Origin: Asticcacaulis sp. MM231
Lineage (GTDB): Bacteria > Pseudomonadota > Alphaproteobacteria > Caulobacterales > Caulobacteraceae
Direction: 5' to 3'
Assembly: GCF_964186625.1 (NCBI RefSeq)
Contig: NZ_OZ075108.1
Location: 1,240,001-1,304,000, forward strand
DNA length: 64,000 nucleotides
Below are positions 45,002 through 53,131 of the stretch, one piece after another. Below the pieces are notes generated by a model, which searched no databases, was not told the DNA's origin, and saw only the letters and a list, made by a program, of their open reading frames with translations. The stretch's first letter is position 1. Each line of letters opens with the position of its first letter. Position numbers and translations under genes: made by a program.

Positions 45002-45964
45002 ATGAGAGTTGGCGCCAACATTATGCCAAAGACCACGAACGCCCGTTTCGATCCGGTAAAACAGTTCCTGCAGATGATGGCGGTGGAGCGCAATGCGGCG
45101 AAACCGACGCTGGAGGCCTATGGCCGCGATCTGAGTGATCTGGCCGAGACGCTGGAGGTGACACCCACCGGCCTGCTTGGTTTGGGTGAGGCGGGTCTGG
45201 CGCGCTATTTTACGATTTTGAGCGAACGCGGCCTGTCGCCGGCCACGACACAGCGCAAGCGTTCGGCGGTGCGGCAGTTTTATCGTTTCTGCGTGGCGGA
45301 AAACCTGAGCAGCGCTGATCCCAGCCGCAAGATCGCAGCCGCCAAAAAGGGCCTGAGCCTGCCTAAGATCTTGTCGCGCGATGAGGTGGAGGCCCTGATT
45401 ACGGCCTGCGAGGCGAAAAATCCGGATCAGGCGACGCGTCTCGAATGCCTGATCGAGATGGCCTATGCGTCGGGCATGCGCATTTCCGAGCTGGTCAGTC
45501 TGCGGCTCGATGCGGTGCAGCGCGATCCGGCCTTCCTGATTATCAAGGGCAAGGGCGGGGTGGAACGGCTGGTGCCGCTCAATCCCTCGGCGCGGCTGGC
45601 CATCAAGGCCTATCTCGATATTCGCGGTGCCTTCCTGCCGTCGAAGGATCAGGCCAATCCGTTCCTGTTTGCCTCGCGCGGCGCCGAAGGCCACCTGACG
45701 CGCCGGCGGGTTGGGCAATTGCTCGATGAGGCGGCTGATCAGGCCGGCATCGACCGCGCCCGCGTGTCGCCACACGTTTTGCGCCATGCTTTTGCGACTC
45801 ACCTGCTGGAGGGCGGGGCTGATTTGCGCACGGTCCAGACCCTGCTGGGCCATGCCGATATCTCAACGACCCAGATCTATACCCATGTGGCCGGCGAGCG
45901 CCTGCGCGAGGTGGTTGAGAGCCATCACCCCCTGGCTCAATACGCCGGCAAGGGGAGGCATTGA
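45002..45964 (+). CDS. xerD: site-specific tyrosine recombinase XerD
   Basis: A 320-aa recombinase that resolves chromosome dimers at dif with XerC. N-terminal SAM-like core-binding domain (about 15-105), catalytic domain with Arg in YASGMRISEL, Lys in IKGKGGVERLVPL, the box SPHVLRHAFATHLLEGG, LLGHADISTTQIYTHV with the nucleophile Tyr. Start may instead be Met8. The XerD call over XerC rests on neighbours (aroK before, accA after) typical of Caulobacterales xerD. Confidence 0.92.
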   Translation: MRVGANIMPKTTNARFDPVKQFLQMMAVERNAAKPTLEAYGRDLSDLAETLEVTPTGLLGLGEAGLARYFTILSERGLSPATTQRKRSAVRQFYRFCVAENLSSADPSRKIAAAKKGLSLPKILSRDEVEALITACEAKNPDQATRLECLIEMAYASGMRISELVSLRLDAVQRDPAFLIIKGKGGVERLVPLNPSARLAIKAYLDIRGAFLPSKDQANPFLFASRGAEGHLTRRRVGQLLDEAADQAGIDRARVSPHVLRHAFATHLLEGGADLRTVQTLLGHADISTTQIYTHVAGERLREVVESHHPLAQYAGKGRH

Positions 45965-45973
45965 ATTAAGCAT

Positions 45974-45991
45974 CAAATGATGATAAATTTG
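45974..45991 (+). promoter_or_regulatory. inverted repeat upstream of vapBC
   Basis: CAAAT and ATTTG arms separated by 8 nt, about 23 nt before vapB. VapBC operons are commonly self-repressed at such palindromes. Function inferred from position. Confidence 0.35.
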
Positions 45992-46013
45992 TGCCTTAGA
46001 GGGAGTTTCCATC

Positions 46014-46205
46014 ATGCGTACGACTGTGGTTCTGGATGATGAGCTGATGGCCAGGGCCGAGGAATATACCGGCATAAAGGAAAGGTCCGCGCTTTTGCGT
46101 GAGGCTTTGAAAGCCTTGGTCGAGCGTGAAGCATCACGTAGGCTTGCCCGGCTGGGTGGCAGTATGCCCGATGCTGTTGCTGCACCACGTCGTCGCCCGG
46201 CTTAA
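46014..46205 (+). CDS. vapB: VapB-type antitoxin
   Basis: A 63-aa antitoxin: N-terminal ribbon-helix-helix DNA-binding half (MRTTVVLDDELMARAEEYTG) with ERSALLREALKALVEREASR as the helices, and a basic C-terminal tail that would bind the toxin. GAGGGAG lies upstream. It is 8 nt before the PIN-domain gene. Expected to neutralise VapC and repress the pair. Confidence 0.88.
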   Translation: MRTTVVLDDELMARAEEYTGIKERSALLREALKALVEREASRRLARLGGSMPDAVAAPRRRPA

Positions 46206-46213
46206 GTCTCTTC

Positions 46214-46576
46214 ATGATACTGGCGGACACTTCAGTCTGGATTGATCATCTTCGCATGCCGAATGCCAGGATGGCGCTTCTGTTGGATGAAACGCAGGTC
46301 TTGGGGCATGCGTTTGTGATCGGAGAGTTAGCGCTCGGCAGCCTTCGCCCACATCACCCGACCATAATCGCCATGCAAAATATGCCTCAAGCGATCCGGG
46401 CTGCGGATGATGAGGTTATGACCTTTATACGTCTTCATAGCCTGTCTGGTCTCGGTTTTGGCTGGATCGATGCCCACCTGCTGGTATCTACGGCTTTGAC
46501 AGAGGACGCAATATTGTGGACACGTGACCGGCATCTTCACGAAACCGCCGTTCGATTAGGTTTGGCGGCCGCCTAA
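46214..46576 (+). CDS. vapC: VapC-type PIN-domain RNase toxin
   Basis: A 120-aa PIN-domain ribonuclease. The acidic active-site residues are all present: Asp5 (ILADTSVWIDH), Glu38 (VIGELALG), Asp86 (WIDAHLL) and Asp105 (TRDRHLH). VapC toxins cut tRNA or rRNA when freed from VapB. The pair lies between xerD and accA, which are neighbours in related genomes, so it looks like an inserted module. Confidence 0.9.
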   Translation: MILADTSVWIDHLRMPNARMALLLDETQVLGHAFVIGELALGSLRPHHPTIIAMQNMPQAIRAADDEVMTFIRLHSLSGLGFGWIDAHLLVSTALTEDAILWTRDRHLHETAVRLGLAAA

Positions 46577-46674
46577 AAATCCGCTTTGACCTGAGCGCAC
46601 TTGCTGTTAAAGCGCTTGTCCCCTAGGTTTATGCGGTGCACCCGCACAGTTCAGGCCAGTTAAGAGCGACATTG

Positions 46675-47631
46675 ATGCGACATTATCTCGAATTCGAACG
46701 TCCGATTGCGGACCTGGAAGCCAAGATCGAAGAGTTGTCCTCACTGTCGCAAAGCGGCGGTGCGAACCTCGATGTCGAACTGCGCGCGCTGCGTGACCGC
46801 ACTGAGGTGCTGCGCCGTGAGACCTATTCGCGCCTTGATCCGTGGCAAAAGACGATGGTGGCGCGCCACCCCGAGCGCCCGCATCTGGTCGATTATATCG
46901 GCGGCTTGATCGAGGATTTCGTCGAACTGCGCGGCGATCGCAAATTTGGCGATGACCAGGCGATTGTCGGTGGCCTCGGTCGTTTCCGCGGTCAGTCGGT
47001 GGTCGTTATGGGCCATGAAAAGGGCCACGACACCAACACGCGCCTGAAGCACAATTTCGGCATGGCTCGCCCCGAAGGTTACCGCAAGGCGGTCCGCCTG
47101 ATGGAGATGGCTGAGCAATACGGCCTGCCGGTCCTTACCTTTGTTGATACCGCCGGCGCCTATCCCGGCATTGGCGCCGAAGAACGCGGTCAGGCCGAGG
47201 CCATCGCGCGCTCGACCGAAAAGGGCCTGATCCTCAAGGTGCCGATGATCGCTACGGTGACCGGCGAGGGCGGTTCCGGAGGCGCCATCGCTCTGGCTGC
47301 CGCCAATCGCGTTCTGATTCTCGAACATTCGATCTATTCGGTGATTTCGCCGGAAGGCGCGGCCTCGATCCTGTGGCACGATGGTTCGCGCGCCAAGGAA
47401 GCCGCCGACCAGATGAAGATCACCGCGCCCGACCTGCTCAAGATGGGCATTGTCGACCGCATCGTGGAGGAGCCCGCCGGCGGCGCGCATTCCGATCCGG
47501 AAAACATGATCGAGAGACTGGGCGATGTGCTGGAAAGCGAATTGCAGGCCCTGAGTTTCCTCACCGAGGATCAACTGATCGAGCAGCGCGCCCAGCGTTT
47601 CTATGATATCGGCCGCAAGGGCCTTATTTAA
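46675..47631 (+). CDS. accA: acetyl-CoA carboxylase carboxyltransferase subunit alpha
   Basis: A 318-aa subunit that transfers the carboxyl group from biotin to acetyl-CoA in fatty-acid synthesis. MRHYLEFERPIADLEAKIEE matches the family N-terminus, so I use the ATG at 46675 though the frame is open from 46636. Carboxyltransferase motifs: GHEKGHDTNTRLKHNFGMARPEGYRK, FVDTAGAYPGIGAEERGQAEAIA, GEGGSGGAIALA and SPEGAASILW. Full length. Confidence 0.95.
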   Translation: MRHYLEFERPIADLEAKIEELSSLSQSGGANLDVELRALRDRTEVLRRETYSRLDPWQKTMVARHPERPHLVDYIGGLIEDFVELRGDRKFGDDQAIVGGLGRFRGQSVVVMGHEKGHDTNTRLKHNFGMARPEGYRKAVRLMEMAEQYGLPVLTFVDTAGAYPGIGAEERGQAEAIARSTEKGLILKVPMIATVTGEGGSGGAIALAAANRVLILEHSIYSVISPEGAASILWHDGSRAKEAADQMKITAPDLLKMGIVDRIVEEPAGGAHSDPENMIERLGDVLESELQALSFLTEDQLIEQRAQRFYDIGRKGLI

Positions 47632-47730
47632 GTCTTACACGCCCTTGATGTTGTTCGCACCCGAATCGGCTTGTGAGGTAGAGGGTGACATTACTATAGC
47701 TGACCGAAATTCACACTCGGAAAGCTTATC

Positions 47731-48384
47731 ATGCGTCACCTCCTCATTTCCACCGTAGCTCTCATGGCGCTGGCGCCAGCGGCCGCCCACGCGGTCGAAG
47801 CCGATTTTGTCGGCGTCCGCGCCGGTACACTCGGCGGTGGCGTCGAGTTTGGCGTCAAGCTCAGCCCGCACGTCACGGCGCGGGCCGTCGCCAATGGCGC
47901 CAATTTTGGTTACGACGACACCACCGACGATATCCGTTATGAAGGTGACCTGAAACTGGCCTCCTACGGCGCGCAACTCGATTACCGCTTCAGCGAAACC
48001 GGGCCGCTTTATGTCACCGCCGGCGTCTATCAGAACGACAACAAGGTTGTGGCCACCGGCCGCGCCAAAGGAACGGTGATCGTCGGCGGGGTGCCCTTGA
48101 CCGAAGCCCAGGTGGGGACGTTGCAAGGCCGCGCTACCTTCGACAAGACCGTGCCCTATCTTGGCCTCGGTGCGCGTTGGCCGATCGGCAAGGTGGAGAT
48201 CAACCTGGAAGCCGGCGCCTATTTTCAGGACAGCCCGCGTGTGACCCTGACCTCCTACAGCATCTATGCCGACACGCCGGAAGTTCAGGCGGCGCTGGAA
48301 ACCGAGCGGAAGAGTCTTGAAGACGATATCAAGGATTTCAAGACCTATCCCGTGGTCGAACTCGGCCTGCGCTACACGTTCTGA
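47731..48384 (+). CDS. outer-membrane beta-barrel protein, hypothetical
   Basis: A 217-aa protein with a signal peptide (MRHLLISTVALMALAPAAAHA) and about eight amphipathic beta strands. It ends in VVELGLRYTF, a C-terminal aromatic typical of outer-membrane barrels. I see no OmpA peptidoglycan-binding domain. Close in layout to small porin-like OMPs of Caulobacterales. Function unknown. Its stop abuts the stop of the convergent MscS gene. Confidence 0.75.
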   Translation: MRHLLISTVALMALAPAAAHAVEADFVGVRAGTLGGGVEFGVKLSPHVTARAVANGANFGYDDTTDDIRYEGDLKLASYGAQLDYRFSETGPLYVTAGVYQNDNKVVATGRAKGTVIVGGVPLTEAQVGTLQGRATFDKTVPYLGLGARWPIGKVEINLEAGAYFQDSPRVTLTSYSIYADTPEVQAALETERKSLEDDIKDFKTYPVVELGLRYTF

Positions 48385-49257
48385 TTACTTGTTGAGCGCG
48401 ATCTGGTGCGGATAGGGAATTTCCACCCCCGCCGCATCCAGATGCTTCTTGATATCGAGCACCAGCGCGGTGCGGGCGCTAAAAGCCTGCGCCGGCAGCA
48501 CCCAGATGAACACCTTGACGATGACGCCATTGCTGGTGAAATCCTGAAAGCCGACCACCGGCTCATGCAGGCTCAGGCGGCTGGGCTGGCGGTTGGTGAT
48601 ATCGGTCAGCAAGGCCAGCACCGCCGGCAGGTCGCTGTCGCGGTGGACTTCAAACGCCAGTTCGATCTTCATCGCCGCATTGGTGCTGATATTGTAGATT
48701 TCGTTTGAAAACACCTTGGTGTTGGGCACGAAGACCCGGACATTATCGCCGGTATTGATCTCGGTGGCGAACAGCCCGAGGCGATGCACCGTTCCCTTGA
48801 TCTCACCGACATGGACGGTATCGCCGATGCGGTAAGGCTTGTTGAGCAGGATCATCAGGCCCGCGGCCACATTGCCGAGCGTGCCCTGCAAGGCCAGACC
48901 AATCGCCAGCGAGGCGGCACCCAGCACGGTCAGCAGCGAAGCGGTCTGGACGCCCAGCCGGTTCAGCACCGCCACAAGCCCCACGGCCAGGATCAGCCAG
49001 CGCACCACCTGCGAGAAAAACTCCAGCAGGGTTCGGTCGCCATCCTTGTGCACGAGCCGGCGCGAGGCGCGCTTGACCCCATCCGACGCCATGCCGGAGA
49101 GCACAAGGGTAATGGCAAAGATCAGCGCCGCCCAGCCAATATTCGCCATCATGTCGGGATGTTCGCTGAGCTTCGCCCACACAATGCCGGCTTCGCGGAC
49201 GACCTCATCGGCGAGCGGCTGCAAAGGGCCGAGATTGAAACCGCTTGTTTTTGTCAT
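48385..49257 (-). CDS. small-conductance mechanosensitive channel, MscS family
   Basis: A 290-aa inner-membrane tension-gated channel. Three helices (about 38-58, 80-100, 110-140). The pore helix region has LTVLGAASLAIGLALQGTLGNVAAGLMILLNKPYRIGDTV, the family signature, followed by the MscS beta domain and the C-terminal alpha/beta domain. It protects against hypo-osmotic shock. Length is normal. Confidence 0.92.
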   Translation of the reverse strand: MTKTSGFNLGPLQPLADEVVREAGIVWAKLSEHPDMMANIGWAALIFAITLVLSGMASDGVKRASRRLVHKDGDRTLLEFFSQVVRWLILAVGLVAVLNRLGVQTASLLTVLGAASLAIGLALQGTLGNVAAGLMILLNKPYRIGDTVHVGEIKGTVHRLGLFATEINTGDNVRVFVPNTKVFSNEIYNISTNAAMKIELAFEVHRDSDLPAVLALLTDITNRQPSRLSLHEPVVGFQDFTSNGVIVKVFIWVLPAQAFSARTALVLDIKKHLDAAGVEIPYPHQIALNK

Positions 49258-49314
49258 AGGGCACCTCTTACCAGATCCGGCTTTTCTTAATGCAGAAAGC
49301 CCCCCGGTGAGAAG

Positions 49315-49776
49315 CTATTTTCGCCGCGCCTTGAAAAACGCCTTGAGCAGGCTGGCGCTGTCTTCGGCCAGAACACCGCTGGTCACCTCGGGCTTCCAGT
49401 GACAAGTCGGCTGGGCGAAGAATTTCGGCCCGTGCTCTATGGCGCCGCCCTTGGCATCGGGCGCGCCATAGATCAGCCGGCCGATACGGGCGTGGCTGAT
49501 GGCGCCGGCGCACATGGCGCAGGGCTCTAGCGTGACGTAGAGCCACAAATCGGTCAGACGGTAATTGCCAAGTTTGGCGCCGGCCTCGCGCAAGGCCAGT
49601 ATTTCGGCGTGGGCGCACGGATCATTCAGCGCAATCGGCGAATTTCTTGCACTCGCTAACACAGTTTTACTTGACGGATCGAAGATTAAAGCGCCAATCG
49701 GCACCTCACCGGACAAGGCCGCCTCGCGCGCTTTTTCCAGCGCCTCCTGCATGAAGGATTCATCGTCTTGCGTCAT
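49315..49776 (-). CDS. tadA: tRNA-specific adenosine deaminase
   Basis: A 153-aa zinc deaminase that makes inosine at tRNA-Arg wobble position. Zinc site and proton shuttle are complete: DPCAHAEIL (His56, Glu58) and LEPCAMCAGAI (Cys86, Cys89). Divergent from the pseudouridine synthase gene at 49833. Confidence 0.93.
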   Translation of the reverse strand: MTQDDESFMQEALEKAREAALSGEVPIGALIFDPSSKTVLASARNSPIALNDPCAHAEILALREAGAKLGNYRLTDLWLYVTLEPCAMCAGAISHARIGRLIYGAPDAKGGAIEHGPKFFAQPTCHWKPEVTSGVLAEDSASLLKAFFKARRK

Positions 49777-49832
49777 ACGGACTTAAAGACGGCCCAACGC
49801 ACAGGCGTCAAGCAAATTTAGAAAGATCGACC

Positions 49833-52085
49833 GTGACCCAAGACAGTAACGCTGGAGAGCGTAACGAACCCGCAGCTCAGCCTGACAATTTCGAACCCGA
49901 AGCCCCCCGTGAGCTGACCCCGCAAGAATTGCAGCACGCGAAGGAAATGCAGGAAATCGCTGACGGTCACCGTTACATGCCGCAGGAAATGCGTGATGCC
50001 CGCGAAGCCGCCGGCAAGAAGCCCGAGCGCCCGAAGAAGCCCGCCAAATCGCTGAAAGACAATGCCGCCGGTTCCGGTGAGCGTATCGCCAAGGTTCTGG
50101 CGCGCGCCGGTCTGGCGTCACGCCGTGAAATCGAGCGCCTGATCGGCCTCGGCAAGATCGCCGTCAATGGCCGTATCCTGGAAACCCCGGCTGTGCTGGT
50201 GTCCGGTACGGATGTCATCACGGTTGATGGTCAGGTGATCGGCGCCGCCGAACCGACCCGCCTGTGGCGCTATCACAAGCCTGTCGGTCTGGTCACCACG
50301 GAACGCGACCCCGAAGGCCGCCCGACCGTTTTCGACAAGCTGCCGGCCGATCTGCCGCGCGTGCTGAAAGTCGGCCGCCTCGATCTCAACTCCGAAGGTC
50401 TGCTGCTGCTGACCAATGACGGCGAATTGGCCCGTGCGCTGGAACTGCCCTCCGCCGGCTGGGTGCGACGCTATCGCGCCCGTGCGCTCGGCCACACCAC
50501 GCAGGCCCGTCTCGATAGTTTGCGCGACGGCACGACCGTCGAAGGCGTCATCTATGGCCCGATCGAAGCCACGCTCGACAAGATGGCGGAAAAGGCCGAT
50601 GGCCGCGCCAACTGCTGGATCACGGTTGCCATTACCGAAGGTAAGAACCGCGAAGTCCGCCGTGTGCTGGAATCGATCGGTCTCAAGGTCAACCGCCTGA
50701 TCCGCCTGGCCTATGGTCCGTTCCAGCTCGGCAATCTGGAGCCGGGCGATGTCGAGGAAATCGGCCCGCGCGTCATCCGTGAAATGCTGGCCGATGTGGT
50801 GCAACTGCGCAATCTGCCGGTCGAAGGCGCCTCGCAAACCCAGGCGCGTCCTGGCCGCAGCGCCGAACGTGGCGCCGCGCCGGCCGGTCGTCGGGGCGGT
50901 GGTGATCGCTTCGCCGAGAAACCGCGCTTTGGTGACAAGCCCGCCTATGGCGACAAAAAGTTCGGCGACAAGAAGTTCGGGGACAAGAAGTTTGGCGATA
51001 AGCCAGGTGGCAACAAGCCCTGGACGCCGCGTGAAGTGGCCGAAAAGCGTGAATTCAAGGAACGCGATTTCGATCAGCGTCCGCGCTTTGAAGGCGACGG
51101 CGAGGCCCGTGACCGCAATCCGGCGGCGGAACGCGAGTTCCGTCCGCGCCGCGAATTCGGTGGTGCCGGGGGTGGTGAAAAGACGTGGAAGCCGCGTCCG
51201 GAAGGTCGTGACCGCGCCGAGGGCGGAGAGAAGAAAGCCTGGACGCCGCGTCCTGAAGGCAGTGGTGAGCGTAAGGCTTACGGCGCGCCGCGCGAGGATC
51301 GTCCGAAGCGTGATTATGGTGCCAATTCTCGTCAAGATGGCCCGCAAAATAGATCCTACGGCGACAAGCCGGCCTTTAAGAAGCCCTATGCGGCGCGCAG
51401 CGATGACGGTGTGCCGGCGGGTGAGGCGGGCGCCTATGAACGCGCCAAGCGTGAGTTCGGCGGCGCGCGCGAGGAACGTCCGAAGCGTGATTTCGCGCCG
51501 CGCGGTGATCGTCCTCGGAACGAAGGTTCTCAAGGCGATCGCCCGGCCTTCAAGAAGCCCTACGCCGCTCGTGAAGGCGCCGAGGGGGGCGAGCGCCGCT
51601 CCTATATGAAGCCGAACCGTGAGGGCAGCCCGCAGGGTGCCAAGTCGTATGATCGCCCGAAGCGCGACTACGGCGACGGCCCGGCCGGTGACAGGCCAGC
51701 GTTCAAGAAGCCTTATGCTTCGCGTGACAATGCCGGTGGTGAACGCGCCTACAGCGATCGCCCCAAGCGTGACTACGGTGACCGTCCGGCCGGCGACAGG
51801 CCTGCGTTCAAGAAGCCTTATGCTTCGCGTGACAATGCCGGTGGTGAACGCGCCTACAGCGATCGCCCCAAGCGTGACTATGGTGACCGTCCTGCCGGTG
51901 ACAAGCCGGCGTTCAAAAAGCCTTACGCCTCGCGTGACGGGGCTGCGGGCGGTGGTTACAAGGGGAAGCCTTCGGGTGAGCGTCCGTCCAGCGGTGGCTT
52001 CAAGGGCCGTCCGTCTGGCGATCGTCCTTCCGGTGGCAAGCCTTCCGCGGGTCGTCCCCCCTTCAAGCCCCGCCGCGATAGCTAA
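49833..52085 (+). CDS. rluB: RluB/RsuA-family 23S rRNA pseudouridine synthase with long repeat tail
   Basis: A 750-aa protein, GTG start. A charged N-terminus (1-80), S4 RNA-binding domain (about 81-135, ERIAKVLARAGLASRREIER), then the RsuA/RluB catalytic domain (about 142-315) with the nucleophile Asp184 in KVGRLDLNSEGLLLLTNDG and RANCWITVAITEGKNREVRR. The last ~430 residues are disordered, rich in G/R/K/D/P, with repeats such as GDKKFGDKKFGDK and a 35-residue unit. Family members with a basic tail are known; this one is unusually long. Probably modifies 23S rRNA, with the tail binding RNA. The gene name is by family only. Confidence 0.88.
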   Translation: MTQDSNAGERNEPAAQPDNFEPEAPRELTPQELQHAKEMQEIADGHRYMPQEMRDAREAAGKKPERPKKPAKSLKDNAAGSGERIAKVLARAGLASRREIERLIGLGKIAVNGRILETPAVLVSGTDVITVDGQVIGAAEPTRLWRYHKPVGLVTTERDPEGRPTVFDKLPADLPRVLKVGRLDLNSEGLLLLTNDGELARALELPSAGWVRRYRARALGHTTQARLDSLRDGTTVEGVIYGPIEATLDKMAEKADGRANCWITVAITEGKNREVRRVLESIGLKVNRLIRLAYGPFQLGNLEPGDVEEIGPRVIREMLADVVQLRNLPVEGASQTQARPGRSAERGAAPAGRRGGGDRFAEKPRFGDKPAYGDKKFGDKKFGDKKFGDKPGGNKPWTPREVAEKREFKERDFDQRPRFEGDGEARDRNPAAEREFRPRREFGGAGGGEKTWKPRPEGRDRAEGGEKKAWTPRPEGSGERKAYGAPREDRPKRDYGANSRQDGPQNRSYGDKPAFKKPYAARSDDGVPAGEAGAYERAKREFGGAREERPKRDFAPRGDRPRNEGSQGDRPAFKKPYAAREGAEGGERRSYMKPNREGSPQGAKSYDRPKRDYGDGPAGDRPAFKKPYASRDNAGGERAYSDRPKRDYGDRPAGDRPAFKKPYASRDNAGGERAYSDRPKRDYGDRPAGDKPAFKKPYASRDGAAGGGYKGKPSGERPSSGGFKGRPSGDRPSGGKPSAGRPPFKPRRDS
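51651..51960 (+). repeat. 105-bp tandem repeat inside pseudouridine synthase gene
   Basis: About three copies of a 105-bp unit starting near 51651, 51756 and 51861. Each encodes 35 residues (DRPKRDYGDRPAGDRPAFKK, then PYASRDNAGGERAYS). Copies two and one are nearly identical at the DNA level, so they arose by recent duplication and can vary in number. Confidence 0.85.
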
Positions 52086-52096
52086 GGGGTAAGCCG

Positions 52097-52672
52097 TTGC
52101 GCATAGTCGGTGGTCAATTCAAAGGGCGTACGATCGTTACGCCGGACGGGCAGAACACGCGCCCGACTTCCGACCGTGCGCGCGAGGCTATTTTCAATAT
52201 CCTGGCCCATGCCGACTGGGCGCCCAACCTCGAAGGCGCGCGTGTGCTCGATGTCTTCGCCGGTTCGGGCGCGCTCGGTTTTGAAGCCATGTCGCGCGGC
52301 GGACGCTTCTGCCTGTTTGTCGAAACCGACGATGCGGCACGTGGTGCAATCCGGGACAATGTCGAAACCTTCGGTCTTTTTGGCACAACCCGCGTCCACA
52401 GACGGGACGCCACCCAGCTTGGGCTGCGTCCTGGGTCGCAAGCCGAGGCCTTCAATCTTGTTTTCCTTGATCCGCCCTATCGCAAAGGCTTGGGGGAGAA
52501 GGCTTTGGCCGCTCTGATCGATGGTAACTGGTTGACGGAAGACGCGCTGATCGTGTTCGAGCGTGCCTCTGATGAGGACGTTTTTGTCACAGATGTGTGG
52601 CAAAAAATCAACGAAAAAACCTATGGCGCAGCGCAGGTTTTATTTCTGAAGAAAAAAATTCTTAATCCGTAA
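52097..52672 (+). CDS. rsmD: 16S rRNA (guanine966-N2)-methyltransferase
   Basis: A 191-aa SAM-dependent methyltransferase, TTG start with AAGGGGTAAG upstream. RsmD signatures: RIVGGQFKGRTIVTP, TRPTSDRAREAIFNIL, VLDVFAGSGALGFEAMSRG (SAM site) and the catalytic NPPY-like LVFLDPPYRKG. It follows the pseudouridine synthase by 11 nt, so two rRNA-modification genes sit together. Confidence 0.94.
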   Translation: MRIVGGQFKGRTIVTPDGQNTRPTSDRAREAIFNILAHADWAPNLEGARVLDVFAGSGALGFEAMSRGGRFCLFVETDDAARGAIRDNVETFGLFGTTRVHRRDATQLGLRPGSQAEAFNLVFLDPPYRKGLGEKALAALIDGNWLTEDALIVFERASDEDVFVTDVWQKINEKTYGAAQVLFLKKKILNP

Positions 52673-52724
52673 ATTACGGAATTCATTACATAAAAAATCC
52701 ATAAAGAACGCCCAAGTGGTATAT

Positions 52725-52739
52725 TTAACGCACCGTTAA
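52725..52739 (+). promoter_or_regulatory. CtrA-type box TTAA-N7-TTAA
   Basis: TTAACGCACCGTTAA fits the CtrA consensus exactly and is also a perfect 7-1-7 (with flanks TTTAACG CAC CGTTAAA) palindrome. It lies about 140 nt before a 49-aa membrane protein gene. Confidence 0.6.
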
Positions 52740-52766
52740 AAATTCTCTATTGACGGTTCTTAACTC

Positions 52767-52775
52767 TTATCCACA
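52767..52775 (+). promoter_or_regulatory. DnaA box
   Basis: TTATCCACA is a perfect high-affinity DnaA box. It sits 27 nt downstream of the CtrA-type box in the same 204-bp gap (52673-52876), so this small gene could be under both replication/cell-cycle regulators. A single box could also be chance. Confidence 0.5.
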
Positions 52776-52876
52776 ATATGTCCTTAACAAGGCGTAAAAG
52801 ACAGGCAAGGCCGGTAACAAGGCACAAAAATTGCTCATCGCCAGTTAGAACTATTGCTAAAATTAGGGGTCAAGTG

Positions 52877-53026
52877 ATGGAAATTCAAACTGTAGAAGCC
52901 ATGAAGTCGCGGGCATCGAAGCGTCGTCCCGACGGCTTGAAGCTGCTTCTGGTGGCTGGCCTGAGCGTTCAGGTCTGGGGCGTGGTGATGGGCCTGGGCC
53001 TGATCATCCTCAATCTGACACACTAA
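52877..53026 (+). CDS. 49-aa single-pass membrane protein, hypothetical
   Basis: MEIQTVEAMKSRASKRRPDG is a positively charged cytoplasmic start, followed by one helix (LKLLLVAGLSVQVWGVVMGLGLIILNL) and TH. AGGGG lies before the ATG. Followed immediately by a terminator, so it is a monocistronic unit. Upstream CtrA-type and DnaA boxes suggest cell-cycle timing. No family recognised. Confidence 0.6.
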   Translation: MEIQTVEAMKSRASKRRPDGLKLLLVAGLSVQVWGVVMGLGLIILNLTH

Positions 53027-53037
53027 ACCTTTTGGGT

Positions 53038-53065
53038 CTGCAATCCGGCGATTGCAGGCTTTTTT
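53038..53065 (+). terminator. rho-independent terminator
   Basis: Stem CTGCAATC / GATTGCAG with loop CGGC, then GCTTTTTT. It ends the 49-aa gene. Confidence 0.85.
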
Positions 53066-53131
53066 AATGGCCAAGTGCTGACAGACGATAAGCGCAAGAC
53101 CGTAAGGTGTTGCGCTTAATCTATGACGGCT

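Noticed and set aside
50118..51533. A 471-codon open frame on the minus strand
   Set aside because: Antisense to the repetitive tail and catalytic part of the pseudouridine synthase. Its Arg/Thr/Ala-rich product mirrors the repeats.
51651..51960. CRISPR-like repeats
   Set aside because: The repeats are tandem, coding and without unique spacers, and they lie in frame within the pseudouridine synthase. No CRISPR array or cas gene was seen anywhere in the window.
52725..52775. Chromosome replication origin
   Set aside because: Only one DnaA box and one CtrA box are present, no AT-rich unwinding region or box cluster, and none of the usual origin neighbours (hemE, dnaA, parAB) are near.
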